A stretch of 64,000 nucleotides of DNA, taken from assembly GCF_001677275.1 (NCBI RefSeq), contig NZ_CP016177.1:1426001-1490000 (forward strand). The letters run 5' to 3'. The DNA comes from Vibrio breoganii (GTDB lineage Bacteria; Pseudomonadota; Gammaproteobacteria; Enterobacterales; Vibrionaceae). The position numbers were made by a program, and so were the translations under genes. Under the pieces are notes generated by a model that saw only the letters and a list, made by a program, of their open reading frames with translations, made no database searches and was not told the origin of the DNA. Below, in pieces: positions 18,072-26,317 of this stretch (the first letter of the stretch is position 1; each line of letters opens with the position of its first letter).

Positions 18072-19379
18072 TTGAAAAGGATTAAGCTAAGCGCAATCGC
18101 TCTAGCTACAATGCTGTGCAATCCAGTCTCAGCCCAGTCGTTAGAGCAAGCCATCTCATACACTCTTCAAACCAACCCAACGGTTAAGAGCTCTTACAAC
18201 GACTTCATGTCCTATGTTTATGAAAACAAAGCCGCAGTACGTGAGTACTACCCAAAGCTTGATTTAACAGCGGGTATAGGTTGGGAAAACTATCAAAATG
18301 ATCAAACTAACCGAGATGACGATTACACAGCGTTAGACGCTTCGTTAACGTTCACTCAGCTAATTTGGGATGGTTCTAATACTCTAAACAATATGGATCG
18401 TACGGCAGCGGAAGCTGAGTCGCTTAGGTATAAAGTGCTCAGTGACGCATCTGATATCTCATTGGAAGTCGCCAAAGTGTACCTCGATGCTCTGAAAGCC
18501 TATGAGATTTTGGCTCTTTCTGAGAGTAACCTTGCCACTCACAAAGAGATCTTTAAAGACATCAAAAAACGAACCGATTCGGGGATTGGCTCAACCGCCG
18601 ATTTATCCCAAGTTGAGGCTCGTATTGCTAAAGCACACGGCAACTTGCTAGCGGCTCAGAACAACTTGTTTGACACACACACACAATTCACTCGCTTAGT
18701 GGGTCAAAGCCCGCAAGGACTTGTGTTCCCACGTGCAGACGAAACTACCATACCTCTAACTCTCTCAGAAGCTATTGATGTAGCGCTAGAGAAACACCCT
18801 GTGATTAAGACAGCTAAAGTAGATGTCGATGCTGCTAAATTCCAATACAAGCAGTCAAATAGCCCTAACCTACCCACTTTTACTATCGAAGCGGGTTATG
18901 ACTACTATGACGATGCTGAAGGTATTGAGGCACAGCGTGATGAGATGAATGCCACACTAAGAATGCGCTACAACCTGTTCAATGGTGGCGTCGATAGTGC
19001 AAATAAAGACAGAGCGGCTTATCAAATGAATAAGGCTAAAGACCTTAGAGACAGAGCCTACCGTAATGTAGAAGAAAGCCTTCGTTTGTCCTGGAGTGCA
19101 TTGGATTTAACACTGCAACAAAAAGAATTCTTAGCTGACCATGTAGACGCAGCCTCTGATACCGTTGTCGCTTACGACAAGCAATACAAAATTGGTAAAC
19201 GAACCCTGCTTGATTTGTTGAACACTGAAAATGAGCTGTTTGAGTCTCGCAAAGGCTACGTTGACGCTTTATATGCAGAGCAATACGCAAAATTTCGCGT
19301 ACTTAATGCAACAGGCACCTTGCTTGAGTCCTTGTTGGTAGACGTTCCTGAACAGTGGAACGAGGCGGTGGAGTACTAA
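18072..19379 (+). CDS. TolC-family outer membrane channel for type I secretion
   Basis: A 435-residue outer membrane efflux protein with a signal peptide (MKRIKLSAIALATMLCNPVSA). It starts at TTG, after AGGGAGTACACC. Two repeated OEP domains are visible; each contains a characteristic ALxxNPxVK-type start (QAISYTLQTNPTVKSS and ALEKHPVIKTAKVDVDAAK). It is of the AggA/LapE type that exports large adhesins and is the natural outlet for the divergent VCBS adhesin. Its last base is followed one base later by the OmpA-like lipoprotein gene, so the two are cotranscribed. Confidence 0.9.
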   Translation: MKRIKLSAIALATMLCNPVSAQSLEQAISYTLQTNPTVKSSYNDFMSYVYENKAAVREYYPKLDLTAGIGWENYQNDQTNRDDDYTALDASLTFTQLIWDGSNTLNNMDRTAAEAESLRYKVLSDASDISLEVAKVYLDALKAYEILALSESNLATHKEIFKDIKKRTDSGIGSTADLSQVEARIAKAHGNLLAAQNNLFDTHTQFTRLVGQSPQGLVFPRADETTIPLTLSEAIDVALEKHPVIKTAKVDVDAAKFQYKQSNSPNLPTFTIEAGYDYYDDAEGIEAQRDEMNATLRMRYNLFNGGVDSANKDRAAYQMNKAKDLRDRAYRNVEESLRLSWSALDLTLQQKEFLADHVDAASDTVVAYDKQYKIGKRTLLDLLNTENELFESRKGYVDALYAEQYAKFRVLNATGTLLESLLVDVPEQWNEAVEY

Positions 19380-19380
19380 T

Positions 19381-19977
19381 ATGAAAAACTTATTTCTAGC
19401 CTCAGCAGTTTCACTAGCACTATTGGGCTGTGCCAACGATACCGAAGAGTACATCGAAACACCTCTTCCTGATCAACAAGCCGACCTTCGTGATTTTGAT
19501 GGCGATGGTGTGATTAACGCTCGTGATAAATGCCCTACTACGCCAAAAGGTGCGCGGGTTAACAATGACGGTTGTGAGGAGCTTATTGAAGTTTCGCAAG
19601 AGCAGAACTTGAAAATCCTATTTGAAAACGATTCAGCCGAAGTGAACCCTGTTTTCTCTGGACAGATACAAGGGATGGCCGAATTCCTAAAACAATACCC
19701 TGAAACCTCAATCGAAATACAAGGCTTTGCCAGTAACCCAGGTGATCGAGAGTACAACCTCGAGTTATCACGCAACAGGGCACTATTTGTTCAAGATAAG
19801 CTTATTGGGTTTGGTGTCGAACCAAGTCGCGTCACCATCATAGGTTATGGTGAGGATGAAGTAGAAGATGACACCCCTACAGATGAAGCACTAGAGCGTC
19901 GCGTTGAAGCCACGGTCGTGGGCTTTAAGGGTGACTTCATCAAGGAATGGACCATCTTTACTAAGCTACCAAAATAG
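19381..19977 (+). CDS. OmpA-family lipoprotein with TSP3-like calcium motif
   Basis: 198 residues. A lipobox (LALLGC, Cys at about 18) marks an outer membrane lipoprotein. A thrombospondin type 3-like segment, DFDGDGVINARDKCPTTPKG, is followed by an OmpA C-terminal peptidoglycan-binding domain with ASNPGDREYNLELSRNRA. Such proteins accompany TolC homologues in vibrio adhesin secretion loci and may anchor the secretion apparatus to the cell wall; this role is inferred from context. It is the last gene of the pair, ended by a strong terminator. Confidence 0.9.
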   Translation: MKNLFLASAVSLALLGCANDTEEYIETPLPDQQADLRDFDGDGVINARDKCPTTPKGARVNNDGCEELIEVSQEQNLKILFENDSAEVNPVFSGQIQGMAEFLKQYPETSIEIQGFASNPGDREYNLELSRNRALFVQDKLIGFGVEPSRVTIIGYGEDEVEDDTPTDEALERRVEATVVGFKGDFIKEWTIFTKLPK

Positions 19978-20003
19978 GTAAAACACAGCGCACTTTAATG
20001 ACT

Positions 20004-20029
20004 AGCCGAGCATTTGCTCGGCTTTTTTA
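20004..20029 (+). terminator. Terminator after the OmpA-like gene
   Basis: A perfect 9-bp stem, AGCCGAGCA / TGCTCGGCT, with a 2-base loop is followed by TTTTTT. Confidence 0.92.
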
Positions 20030-20108
20030 TTTACAGAACGGTAAAATGTGCCACCTAAACAATAAGCATGCTAAAATAGCCCGCATATCACACTGTTAGG
20101 AAATAACC

Positions 20109-20459
20109 ATGAGCCAATTGAGCAACGATATTCAGAAAAATCTAGAATTGTTTGTTGAACAAAGCAAAGAAGACAATCGTGTTTGGGGTCTAAAAAACGA
20201 AGACGGTTGGCTAGCTTGCGACTCTAGCGAGTTTGCGGAAACTGAAGTTATGCCGTTTTGGTCTGACAAAGCCGATGCCCAATACCACAACGTTGAAGAG
20301 TGGGCAGATTTCGAAGTAGTGGAAATTCCTTTGGATATCTTTGTTGAAGACTGGCTAATTACCCTATCAGAAGACGGTGTTCTTATTGGTACTAACTGGA
20401 ATGCTGAACTAGAAGGCAAAGAAGTAGAGCCTGAAGCACTGGCTAAACTCTACATCTAA
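20109..20459 (+). CDS. DUF2750 domain protein
   Basis: A 116-residue acidic cytoplasmic protein. The tract RVWGLKNEDGWLACDS followed by MPFWSDKADAQ matches what I know of DUF2750, a family of unknown function that is common in gammaproteobacteria. There is no signal peptide or membrane segment. It is monocistronic between two terminators, with binding site GTTAGGA. Confidence 0.85.
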   Translation: MSQLSNDIQKNLELFVEQSKEDNRVWGLKNEDGWLACDSSEFAETEVMPFWSDKADAQYHNVEEWADFEVVEIPLDIFVEDWLITLSEDGVLIGTNWNAELEGKEVEPEALAKLYI

Positions 20460-20473
20460 TTACGTTTTACTTT

Positions 20474-20509
20474 ATCCCTGCCAATTTATTGGTGGGGATT
20501 TTTGTTTTT
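20474..20509 (+). terminator. Terminator after the DUF2750 gene
   Basis: The stem ATCCCTGCCAA / TTGGTGGGGAT (two wobble pairs) is followed by TTTTTGTTTTT. Confidence 0.85.
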
Positions 20510-20525
20510 AGGTAGGTCATAAATC

Positions 20526-21332
20526 ATGTATAAACTCATCGCTATCGATATGGATGGCACTCTGCTCAATACCGACAAGGTTATCTCAGAGCAAAATAAA
20601 CTAGCCATCGCAGAAGCAAGAAAACAAGGTGTTACTGTTGTTTTAGCTTCTGGTCGCCCACTGCAAGGTATGGTGGATAGCCTAAATCAACTTAATATGA
20701 ACAGTGATGAAGACTATGTGCTTTGTTACAACGCCGCAATGATTCAAAATATTGGCACCGGTGAAGTCATTCGAGAATGTTTAACCTCCGGTAAAGACGC
20801 TAAGCGTGTTGCCAAGTTCGCAGAAGAGCGCGGCTGTAACTATCATGCGTTCAGTAAGATTCATGGGTTAATTACCCCTCGCGATAGCCACTACACGCAA
20901 CATGAAGCAAAAATCAACGATCTCACCGTTACTCTAATGGACTTCGATACATTGGAAGATGATCATCCAATCGTCAAAACCATGCTAGTAGACCCTGTTG
21001 AGATCTTACAACCTATCGTAGACAGTGTCCCTGAAGACCTGAATAATGATTACTCCGTTGTACGAAGCGCCCCGTTTTTTCTCGAGTTCAATAACCCACT
21101 AAGTAACAAAGGTGAGGGTGTAGAGGCGCTGGCGAAGCACCTTGGCATTAAGCAAAGTGAAGTGATCTGTATTGGCGATGCGGGCAATGACCATGACATG
21201 CTGAAATACGCAGGCCTAGCGGTTGTGATGCAAAATGCTGATGAAGAAACTAAATCTTTAGCCGACTACATTACCAATACTAACAACAACTCGGGTGTGG
21301 CAAAGGCAATCGAGAAATTTGTACTAGCTTAG
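20526..21332 (+). CDS. yidA: HAD-family sugar phosphatase YidA
   Basis: A 268-residue cytoplasmic Cof-type HAD phosphatase. Motif I is DMDGTLL (8-14), motif II includes LASGRP, and motif III/IV is IGDAGNDHDML. E. coli YidA (270 residues) acts on sugar phosphates such as erythrose 4-phosphate and mannose 1-phosphate. SAPFFLEFNNPLSNKGEGV closely parallels YidA. The last 9 bases overlap the convergent GNAT gene. Confidence 0.92.
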   Translation: MYKLIAIDMDGTLLNTDKVISEQNKLAIAEARKQGVTVVLASGRPLQGMVDSLNQLNMNSDEDYVLCYNAAMIQNIGTGEVIRECLTSGKDAKRVAKFAEERGCNYHAFSKIHGLITPRDSHYTQHEAKINDLTVTLMDFDTLEDDHPIVKTMLVDPVEILQPIVDSVPEDLNNDYSVVRSAPFFLEFNNPLSNKGEGVEALAKHLGIKQSEVICIGDAGNDHDMLKYAGLAVVMQNADEETKSLADYITNTNNNSGVAKAIEKFVLA

Positions 21333-21803
21333 TACTTTAGTCATGCAATGAATATGCGTTTGAAACCCTCGTTTCTTGTAGGTTTCAAGCGCATTTTTGT
21401 TGAAATGCCACACTTCAACGTTTAGCCTTTTAGCTCCGTAATCCGCAAATTCTTGTTCAATGCGCTCAAGTAGTGCCAACCCTAGTCCGTTTCCTCTGTG
21501 TTCCTCACTGACAAACCAGTGATCTATACTGCCAACTAATTCAGACTTTGTTAGCGGTGAAGCCAATTCACACAGTTGCCCTGTAATAAAACCGCTCAAC
21601 GCACCATCGTTCAATACCACAAACACGATGCAGTCTGGTGTATTCAAATACTCGGCAATTTCAGTTTCTAGCTCTGATCGACAAGGCTTTTTAATTAACC
21701 CATCATCGTGATTATGATGCCATTGATAAAGAGCGGCCCATAGCTCAATTAATTGTGTTTTTTCTGCCTCTTCAGCCCGTTTGACTTTAAAAGTACCCGA
21801 CAT
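21324..21803 (-). CDS. GNAT family N-acetyltransferase
   Basis: A 159-residue single GNAT domain. The acetyl-CoA site is visible as EEHRGNGLGLALLERIEQ (motif A), followed by RLNVEVWHFNKNALETYKKRGF (motif B). The substrate is unknown. Its start overlaps the end of the LysE-type exporter gene by 17 bp, so it is translated from the same message, and its end overlaps yidA. Confidence 0.88.
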   Translation of the reverse strand: MSGTFKVKRAEEAEKTQLIELWAALYQWHHNHDDGLIKKPCRSELETEIAEYLNTPDCIVFVVLNDGALSGFITGQLCELASPLTKSELVGSIDHWFVSEEHRGNGLGLALLERIEQEFADYGAKRLNVEVWHFNKNALETYKKRGFQTHIHCMTKVLS

Positions 21804-22413
21804 TTTGCCACACCACCCTAACCGCTAATGCAATTAACACCACACCAGAAATCTGGTCAATAATTTTGCCTTTAGTACGTAATCTTTCCAGAAATATCGG
21901 GCTTGATAACACCAAAGTAATAAAGGTATACCAAAGGCCATCAACAATTAATGGGGTCATTACTACAGTTGCTTTTGCACCTGTGCTTTCCCCAACCGCG
22001 ACAAACTGACTAAACAAGGCGATAAAGAAAAGTGCAATTTTGGGACTGAGAAGCGATATAAGTAGCCCTTCTTTTGCAGACTGCTTGATGCTCACCGCCT
22101 CACCACTTTCTAAAGTACTGGCTATCCCACCTTTAGAACTTAGAGATTTGTAACCTAGATAAGCAAGATAACCCGCACCACAGAGGGAAATAGTCACAAA
22201 TAGTGCTTCTGATTTATGCAACACAACCGCTAAACCAATAACCGTAATGAAGGCATAAAAGCCAATACCAATAGAATGAGCCCATGCCGAGGCAAGACCG
22301 TTAAGCCTCCCGCCAGAGAGGGTATGTTTAGTCACAGTGGCAAGACTTGGGCCCGGAGACATAGCACCAAGTAAACAGATGACAAATAGCGAGAGCCAGA
22401 GATCGAGAGACAT
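21787..22413 (-). CDS. LysE/RhtB-family amino acid exporter
   Basis: A 208-residue inner-membrane protein with six hydrophobic segments and the family motif GAMSPGPSLATVTKHTLSGG near the N-terminus. This family exports amino acids such as lysine, threonine, homoserine or homoserine lactone; the substrate is not predictable here. It is the first gene of a two-gene operon with the GNAT gene. Confidence 0.9.
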   Translation of the reverse strand: MSLDLWLSLFVICLLGAMSPGPSLATVTKHTLSGGRLNGLASAWAHSIGIGFYAFITVIGLAVVLHKSEALFVTISLCGAGYLAYLGYKSLSSKGGIASTLESGEAVSIKQSAKEGLLISLLSPKIALFFIALFSQFVAVGESTGAKATVVMTPLIVDGLWYTFITLVLSSPIFLERLRTKGKIIDQISGVVLIALAVRVVWQNVGYF

Positions 22414-22474
22414 TTGGGGGTCCGATAACGAAAGTAGAACTCTATGCTATTGATTTATTTTAATAGGTAAACCC

Positions 22475-23230
22475 CTATTGCGATTTTTTCTGCAATCCTA
22501 TGGCTTCACTGGTTTGATCGATTTTGACAATTTTTGCTTGTTTAGCATCAATACTCTCATCGATCTTCTTAAGTCTATCAGAAGCGACTTTCTTACGATC
22601 GCAAGAGTCTGACTTGGCATCCCAACTCGTGCCATCCAAATAAATCTGACACTCTTTAACAAGGCTATTGAGGGTGTTGATGAGTTTTGCACGCTGAGTA
22701 TGGAGTTCATTGACTTCCTGTTGTAAACGCAGCTGGTCTTGGAAGAAAACTTTAGAGGTCTCTAAGACGTTATTTTGTATTTCAGTACGCTCTTTCAACA
22801 CATCATTGCTTGCGGTAAGTTCTTCCACAGCTGTTTCTTGCTCCTCAAGCGTGCTTTTTAGTTGCTTGAGTTCAGTTGAAAGCTTCTGATTTTCTTTCTG
22901 CAGTTGTGCTGACTTGTCTTGAAATTCAGTCACAGATTGCGCTGTTTTTTGTTCACGTTCGTTCGTCGTGGTGAGGGTTTGCTCTGCTTCAGACAAGTCG
23001 GAGCGAAGTTGATTATTTTCTGATACTAATGTCGCGTGCTCTTGAATGATTTTTTGGTGATTTTCTCTTTCAACAATAATCTCTTGATTGGTATTGTGTG
23101 AAATAAACGCGCTTCCCGCTGCCACTCCAAGTGCAAAACAAACAACGCCGGCTAAAACCGTAGTTTTTGTGTTGCCTGCACGAGCGAACAAGCTGGATAC
23201 ATTTTTTTTATCAACCACACACTTCTCCAT
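22475..23230 (-). CDS. Membrane-anchored coiled-coil protein of unknown function
   Basis: 251 residues with one N-terminal transmembrane segment (VLAGVVCFALGVAAGSAFIS, about 20-40). A long Gln/Glu/Lys-rich coiled coil (about 45-195) follows, with two cysteines near the C-terminus (KECQIYL, SDSCDRKK). The topology suggests an inner membrane anchor with the coiled coil in the periplasm. The ATG overlaps the stop of the upstream 52-codon gene (TAATG) and has no binding site of its own, which implies translational coupling. I do not recognise the family. Confidence 0.75.
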   Translation of the reverse strand: MEKCVVDKKNVSSLFARAGNTKTTVLAGVVCFALGVAAGSAFISHNTNQEIIVERENHQKIIQEHATLVSENNQLRSDLSEAEQTLTTTNEREQKTAQSVTEFQDKSAQLQKENQKLSTELKQLKSTLEEQETAVEELTASNDVLKERTEIQNNVLETSKVFFQDQLRLQQEVNELHTQRAKLINTLNSLVKECQIYLDGTSWDAKSDSCDRKKVASDRLKKIDESIDAKQAKIVKIDQTSEAIGLQKKSQ

Positions 23231-23388
23231 TAGTGAATCAATTCAGTAATCATCAACACCGCAGTGTAGACTACGAAGGCACCAGATAACACTATAACGA
23301 CCCATTTCTGTAGCTTTTCGTTGGTGTTATACCGTACAAACAAAAAAGCTAGGGCAATCAATATAACGATAGCCAGTAAACGTGTCAT
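23230..23388 (-). CDS. Small two-segment membrane protein (52 aa)
   Basis: A short gene with a very strong binding site (GAGGAGGT, 4 bases before the ATG). The product starts MTRLLAIVILIALAFLFVRY, then a polar NTNEKLQKW turn, then a second hydrophobic segment ending LMITELIH. Two membrane helices with a short loop make a hairpin protein. The stop TAA shares its last base with the ATG of the coiled-coil gene, so the pair is a coupled operon. Function unknown; the two products may form a complex (inference). Confidence 0.8.
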   Translation of the reverse strand: MTRLLAIVILIALAFLFVRYNTNEKLQKWVVIVLSGAFVVYTAVLMITELIH

Positions 23389-23564
23389 TTTACCTCCTCA
23401 AAATCCGTTTAATATCAGTTCTACGTTAAGTCTATCAGTTAAGTATTTGTTTTATTTATTCTAGAACAAAAGATTTTTCTATTATCCCCTTGAAACTGTA
23501 ATGATTTATGTTAATTTACCCGCCTGTAAGTAATTTACTTACACACCTAGCGTTTTTAGCGCTA

Positions 23565-23776
23565 GTTCCGATGAAGACTGCAGGAGAGTGACGTTTTATT
23601 ACGTCCACCGAAGAAGTAAATCTTTCAGGTTCTTGTTTATACGTTCTTGTTTAACAAGTGAGGACTGCAGTTGGAGGAATCTCTGGAGAGAGCCGTACTA
23701 CTTTGTTGTAGCAAGCGGCCGCCGAAGGAGCAAGCCCTTTTAGGGTGAAACTCTCAGGCAAAAGGACAGAGGAGTG
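23565..23776 (+). ncRNA. Tandem glycine riboswitch (two aptamers)
   Basis: Two consecutive gcvT-type aptamers are visible. The first has GGAGAGTGACG, CCACCGAAGAAGTAAA and TTTCAGG (about 23576-23630). The second has GGAGAGAGCCG, GCCGCCGAAGGAGCAA, GGTGAAACTCTCAGGCA and AAAGGACAGAGGAGTG (about 23670-23776). This is the arrangement described upstream of the alanine symporter gene VC1422 in V. cholerae. The 3' GAGGAGTGAA can pair with TTCACTCTTCTCC at about 23825-23837, close to the symporter start, which offers an expression platform. Confidence 0.95.
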
Positions 23777-23864
23777 AAATTGCGTTTAACTACTTTTCTG
23801 TTAATTTTGTTCTATTGATCCGCGTTCACTCTTCTCCTTATATGTTGTTTATTAAGGGGAAAAC

Positions 23865-25250
23865 ATGCCATTTTCACAATCTTCGCTACATTCTGTTTTA
23901 CAATCCATCGACAATTTTGTCTGGGGTCCACCGCTGCTGATCTTACTGGTGGGTACTGGGGTTTATTTTACCTTCAGCCTTGGTCTTATTCAGCTTAGAC
24001 ACCTTCCTACTGCGTTAAAGATGGTGTTCACTAAATCCGGTGACTCCAAGTCTAAAGGCGATGTTTCCGCCTTTGCTGCACTCTGTACTGCCCTATCTGC
24101 CACTATCGGTACTGGCAATATTGTCGGCGTTGCTACAGCGATTAAACTTGGCGGGCCAGGCGCGCTATTTTGGATGTGGCTTGCTGCTCTATTTGGCATG
24201 GCGACAAAATATGCCGAGTGTCTACTTGCAGTAAAATACCGCACCACCGATGACAAAGGTGGCATGCTTGGCGGTCCAATGTACTATCTTCGTGATGGTG
24301 TTAAATCGCCACTACTCGCCACACTGTTTGCCGTATTTGCCCTTGGGGTTGCTCTATTTGGTATCGGTACCTTTCCTCAGGTGAATGCCATCTTAGATGC
24401 CTCAGAAGTGACATTAGGCGCTGATAGAACCATGGCGGCCATTGTTCTAACTGTACTCGTTGCTATGGTGACCTTAGGCGGCATTAAATCCATCTCACGC
24501 GTCGCGGGTAAGGTCGTTCCCACTATGGCAGTGATCTATATCGTCTCCTGCTTGGGTATTCTGGTGAATAATAGCGACCAGATATTGTCGGCGATTGAGT
24601 TAGTTGTCGTCTCAGCGTTTACGCCGACTGCAGCAAGCGGTGGCTTCTTTGGTGCGAGCGTGATGCTTGCTATTCAATCCGGTATTGCTCGCGGCGTATT
24701 CTCGAACGAGTCTGGGTTAGGCAGTGCGCCAATGGCAGCTGCAGCAGCTAAAACGGATTCTTGTGCTCGTCAGGGACTTATCTCAATGACAGGCACCTTT
24801 TTCGATACCATCATCATCTGCACCATGACCGGCTTAGCGCTCATCATCACTGGCGCATGGCAAACGGATCTGGCTGGCGCAATGATGACCACACACGCAT
24901 TTGCTGTTGGTCTAAACGCCGATACGCTGGGCCCTATATTGGTATCTGTTGGCTTGTTGTTCTTTGCGTTTACTACCATTCTTGGTTGGAACTATTATGG
25001 TGAGCGCTGTGTCGTTTACCTGTTTGGAACTAAAGCGATACTGCCTTATAAAGTGCTGTTTATCGCCTTGGTGTTCTCCGGCGCATTTATGAAGCTAGAT
25101 ATGATTTGGCTTATCGCCGACATCGTTAACGGCTTAATGGCCGTACCCAACCTTATTGGTTTGATTGCTCTTCGCCAAGTGGTCATAGCTGAAACCAAAC
25201 TGTTTTTCAGTAAGCCCCTACCCGGTAAGGTCGCTACTAGTTCGGTATAA
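23865..25250 (+). CDS. Sodium:alanine/glycine symporter (AgcS family)
   Basis: A 461-residue inner-membrane Na+-coupled alanine or glycine symporter with about 10-11 hydrophobic segments. Family signatures include TIGTGNIVGVATAIKLGGPG and FSNESGLGSAPMAAAAAKTD. The binding site AAGGGGA precedes the ATG. Control by the glycine riboswitch immediately upstream suggests that glycine is a substrate or a signal. It is ended by a strong terminator. Confidence 0.94.
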   Translation: MPFSQSSLHSVLQSIDNFVWGPPLLILLVGTGVYFTFSLGLIQLRHLPTALKMVFTKSGDSKSKGDVSAFAALCTALSATIGTGNIVGVATAIKLGGPGALFWMWLAALFGMATKYAECLLAVKYRTTDDKGGMLGGPMYYLRDGVKSPLLATLFAVFALGVALFGIGTFPQVNAILDASEVTLGADRTMAAIVLTVLVAMVTLGGIKSISRVAGKVVPTMAVIYIVSCLGILVNNSDQILSAIELVVVSAFTPTAASGGFFGASVMLAIQSGIARGVFSNESGLGSAPMAAAAAKTDSCARQGLISMTGTFFDTIIICTMTGLALIITGAWQTDLAGAMMTTHAFAVGLNADTLGPILVSVGLLFFAFTTILGWNYYGERCVVYLFGTKAILPYKVLFIALVFSGAFMKLDMIWLIADIVNGLMAVPNLIGLIALRQVVIAETKLFFSKPLPGKVATSSV

Positions 25251-25252
25251 AT

Positions 25253-25292
25253 AAAAGAAGCCCACGTTCGAAAGATAGTGGGCTTCTTTTTG
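25253..25292 (+). terminator. Terminator after the symporter gene
   Basis: A 13-bp stem, AAAAGAAGCCCAC / GTGGGCTTCTTTT, with a 12-base loop is followed by T. Confidence 0.92.
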
Positions 25293-25294
25293 AT

Positions 25295-25543
25295 AGCTGA
25301 AAACTATCAGCCTGACATTCATAGCCAATGAATTAATGAACTAATGAACTACAGACGCGTCATTGTCGAAGTCTCTTATCGGCAATCTTGGTTTTGCTAC
25401 GAGAGATCCCCGATAAGAGCACTCGGGGATGACGTAGATGGTAGAAATATTGGAGGTAAGTCGACTTGTGATTAGAGACCAGCTGTAAGCTCGAGGCTTG
25501 CAACTTGCGGCTAGCAGCTTTCAGCTATCAGCTATCAGCTTTT
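25295..25543. repeat. Interrupted heptamer array between convergent genes
   Basis: Three 7-bp units (AGCTGAA, AACTATC, AGCCTGA) lie at 25295-25315. After 165 bp of unrelated DNA, nine more units lie at 25481-25543 in unbroken 7-bp register (AGCTGTA, AGCTCGA, GGCTTGC, AACTTGC, GGCTAGC, AGCTTTC, AGCTATC, AGCTATC, AGCTTTT). The right end runs into the ABC ATPase gene and supplies its stop codon and final residues. Confidence 0.85.
25316..25480. repeat. Intergenic palindromic element within the heptamer array
   Basis: A 165-bp stretch holding two overlapping hairpins that share sequence: CTTATCGG (25375-25382) with CCGATAAG (25410-25417), and ATCCCCGA (25406-25413) with TCGGGGAT (25423-25430). 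The form resembles dispersed palindromic repeats seen in vibrio intergenic DNA. No gene is present. Confidence 0.6.
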
Positions 25544-26317
25544 CAATTTTTTCACCGCTAAAATATTCGGATTACCTGTCATCGTATTGGTCGATACTTG
25601 AACCTGATACGGGTAGATAGATTCTATTAACTCTTGCGTCAGTATCTTGTTTGGCTTTCCATCTGCGACCACTCTTCCGTTTTGCAATAACATCAGACGA
25701 TCACAAAACTCTGCTGCTGTGTTTAGATTATGAAGCGCGACGACGACTGTCTTCCCCTCTTTTACCAAACTGTGCAAAATGTTCATTAATTGGGCTTCAT
25801 GGCCAATATCTAGGCTAGCACTTGGCTCATCAAGCAATATAATGGGTGTGTCTTGAAGCAAAATTCGCGCTAAATGAACCAGTTGTTGTTCGCCTCCGGA
25901 GAGATGATCCACCGTTCTATCGGCCAGGTATTCTATATCGAGTCTCTTTAAGGCTTGCGCTATTTTTTGCTTTTTTACTTCGATGCTTAAGTTGGCATTA
26001 TTTACCAATCCAAGGGATACCAGTTCAGTGACTTTGTAAGGAAACTCAACGCGATTGGACTGAGGTAAATAACTGATCTGGGCGGCGCGTTCACTTGCAG
26101 AAAGCGCTCCTAACGATTGCCCTTTGATAAAGACATTGCCGGAAGATGGTGTTAAATAACCACTTAAGTGCTTTAACAGACTCGACTTACCCGCTCCATT
26201 GGGTCCGATAACACCTATCAACGCGCCGGCTTCCACCTCAAAGTTGATCCCTTGCAAGATGGGTTTACCATTGATTTGCGAGCAGAGTTCCACAGTATTC
26301 AGACGAGGTTTACTCAT
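25535..26317 (-). CDS. ABC transporter ATPase, probable vitamin B12 (BtuD-like)
   Basis: A 260-residue ATPase of the FecE/BtuD/HemV type: Walker A GPNGAGKS (38-45), signature LSGGEQQLVHLARIL, Walker B IILLDEPSASLD and switch His in VVALHNLNTA. It forms an operon with the permease and binding protein through 4-bp overlaps. The substrate is inferred to be cobalamin because a cobalamin adenosyltransferase-like gene is divergent from the operon; a siderophore or haem is possible. Its final codons and TGA stop lie inside a heptamer repeat array. Confidence 0.85.
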   Translation of the reverse strand: MSKPRLNTVELCSQINGKPILQGINFEVEAGALIGVIGPNGAGKSSLLKHLSGYLTPSSGNVFIKGQSLGALSASERAAQISYLPQSNRVEFPYKVTELVSLGLVNNANLSIEVKKQKIAQALKRLDIEYLADRTVDHLSGGEQQLVHLARILLQDTPIILLDEPSASLDIGHEAQLMNILHSLVKEGKTVVVALHNLNTAAEFCDRLMLLQNGRVVADGKPNKILTQELIESIYPYQVQVSTNTMTGNPNILAVKKLKS

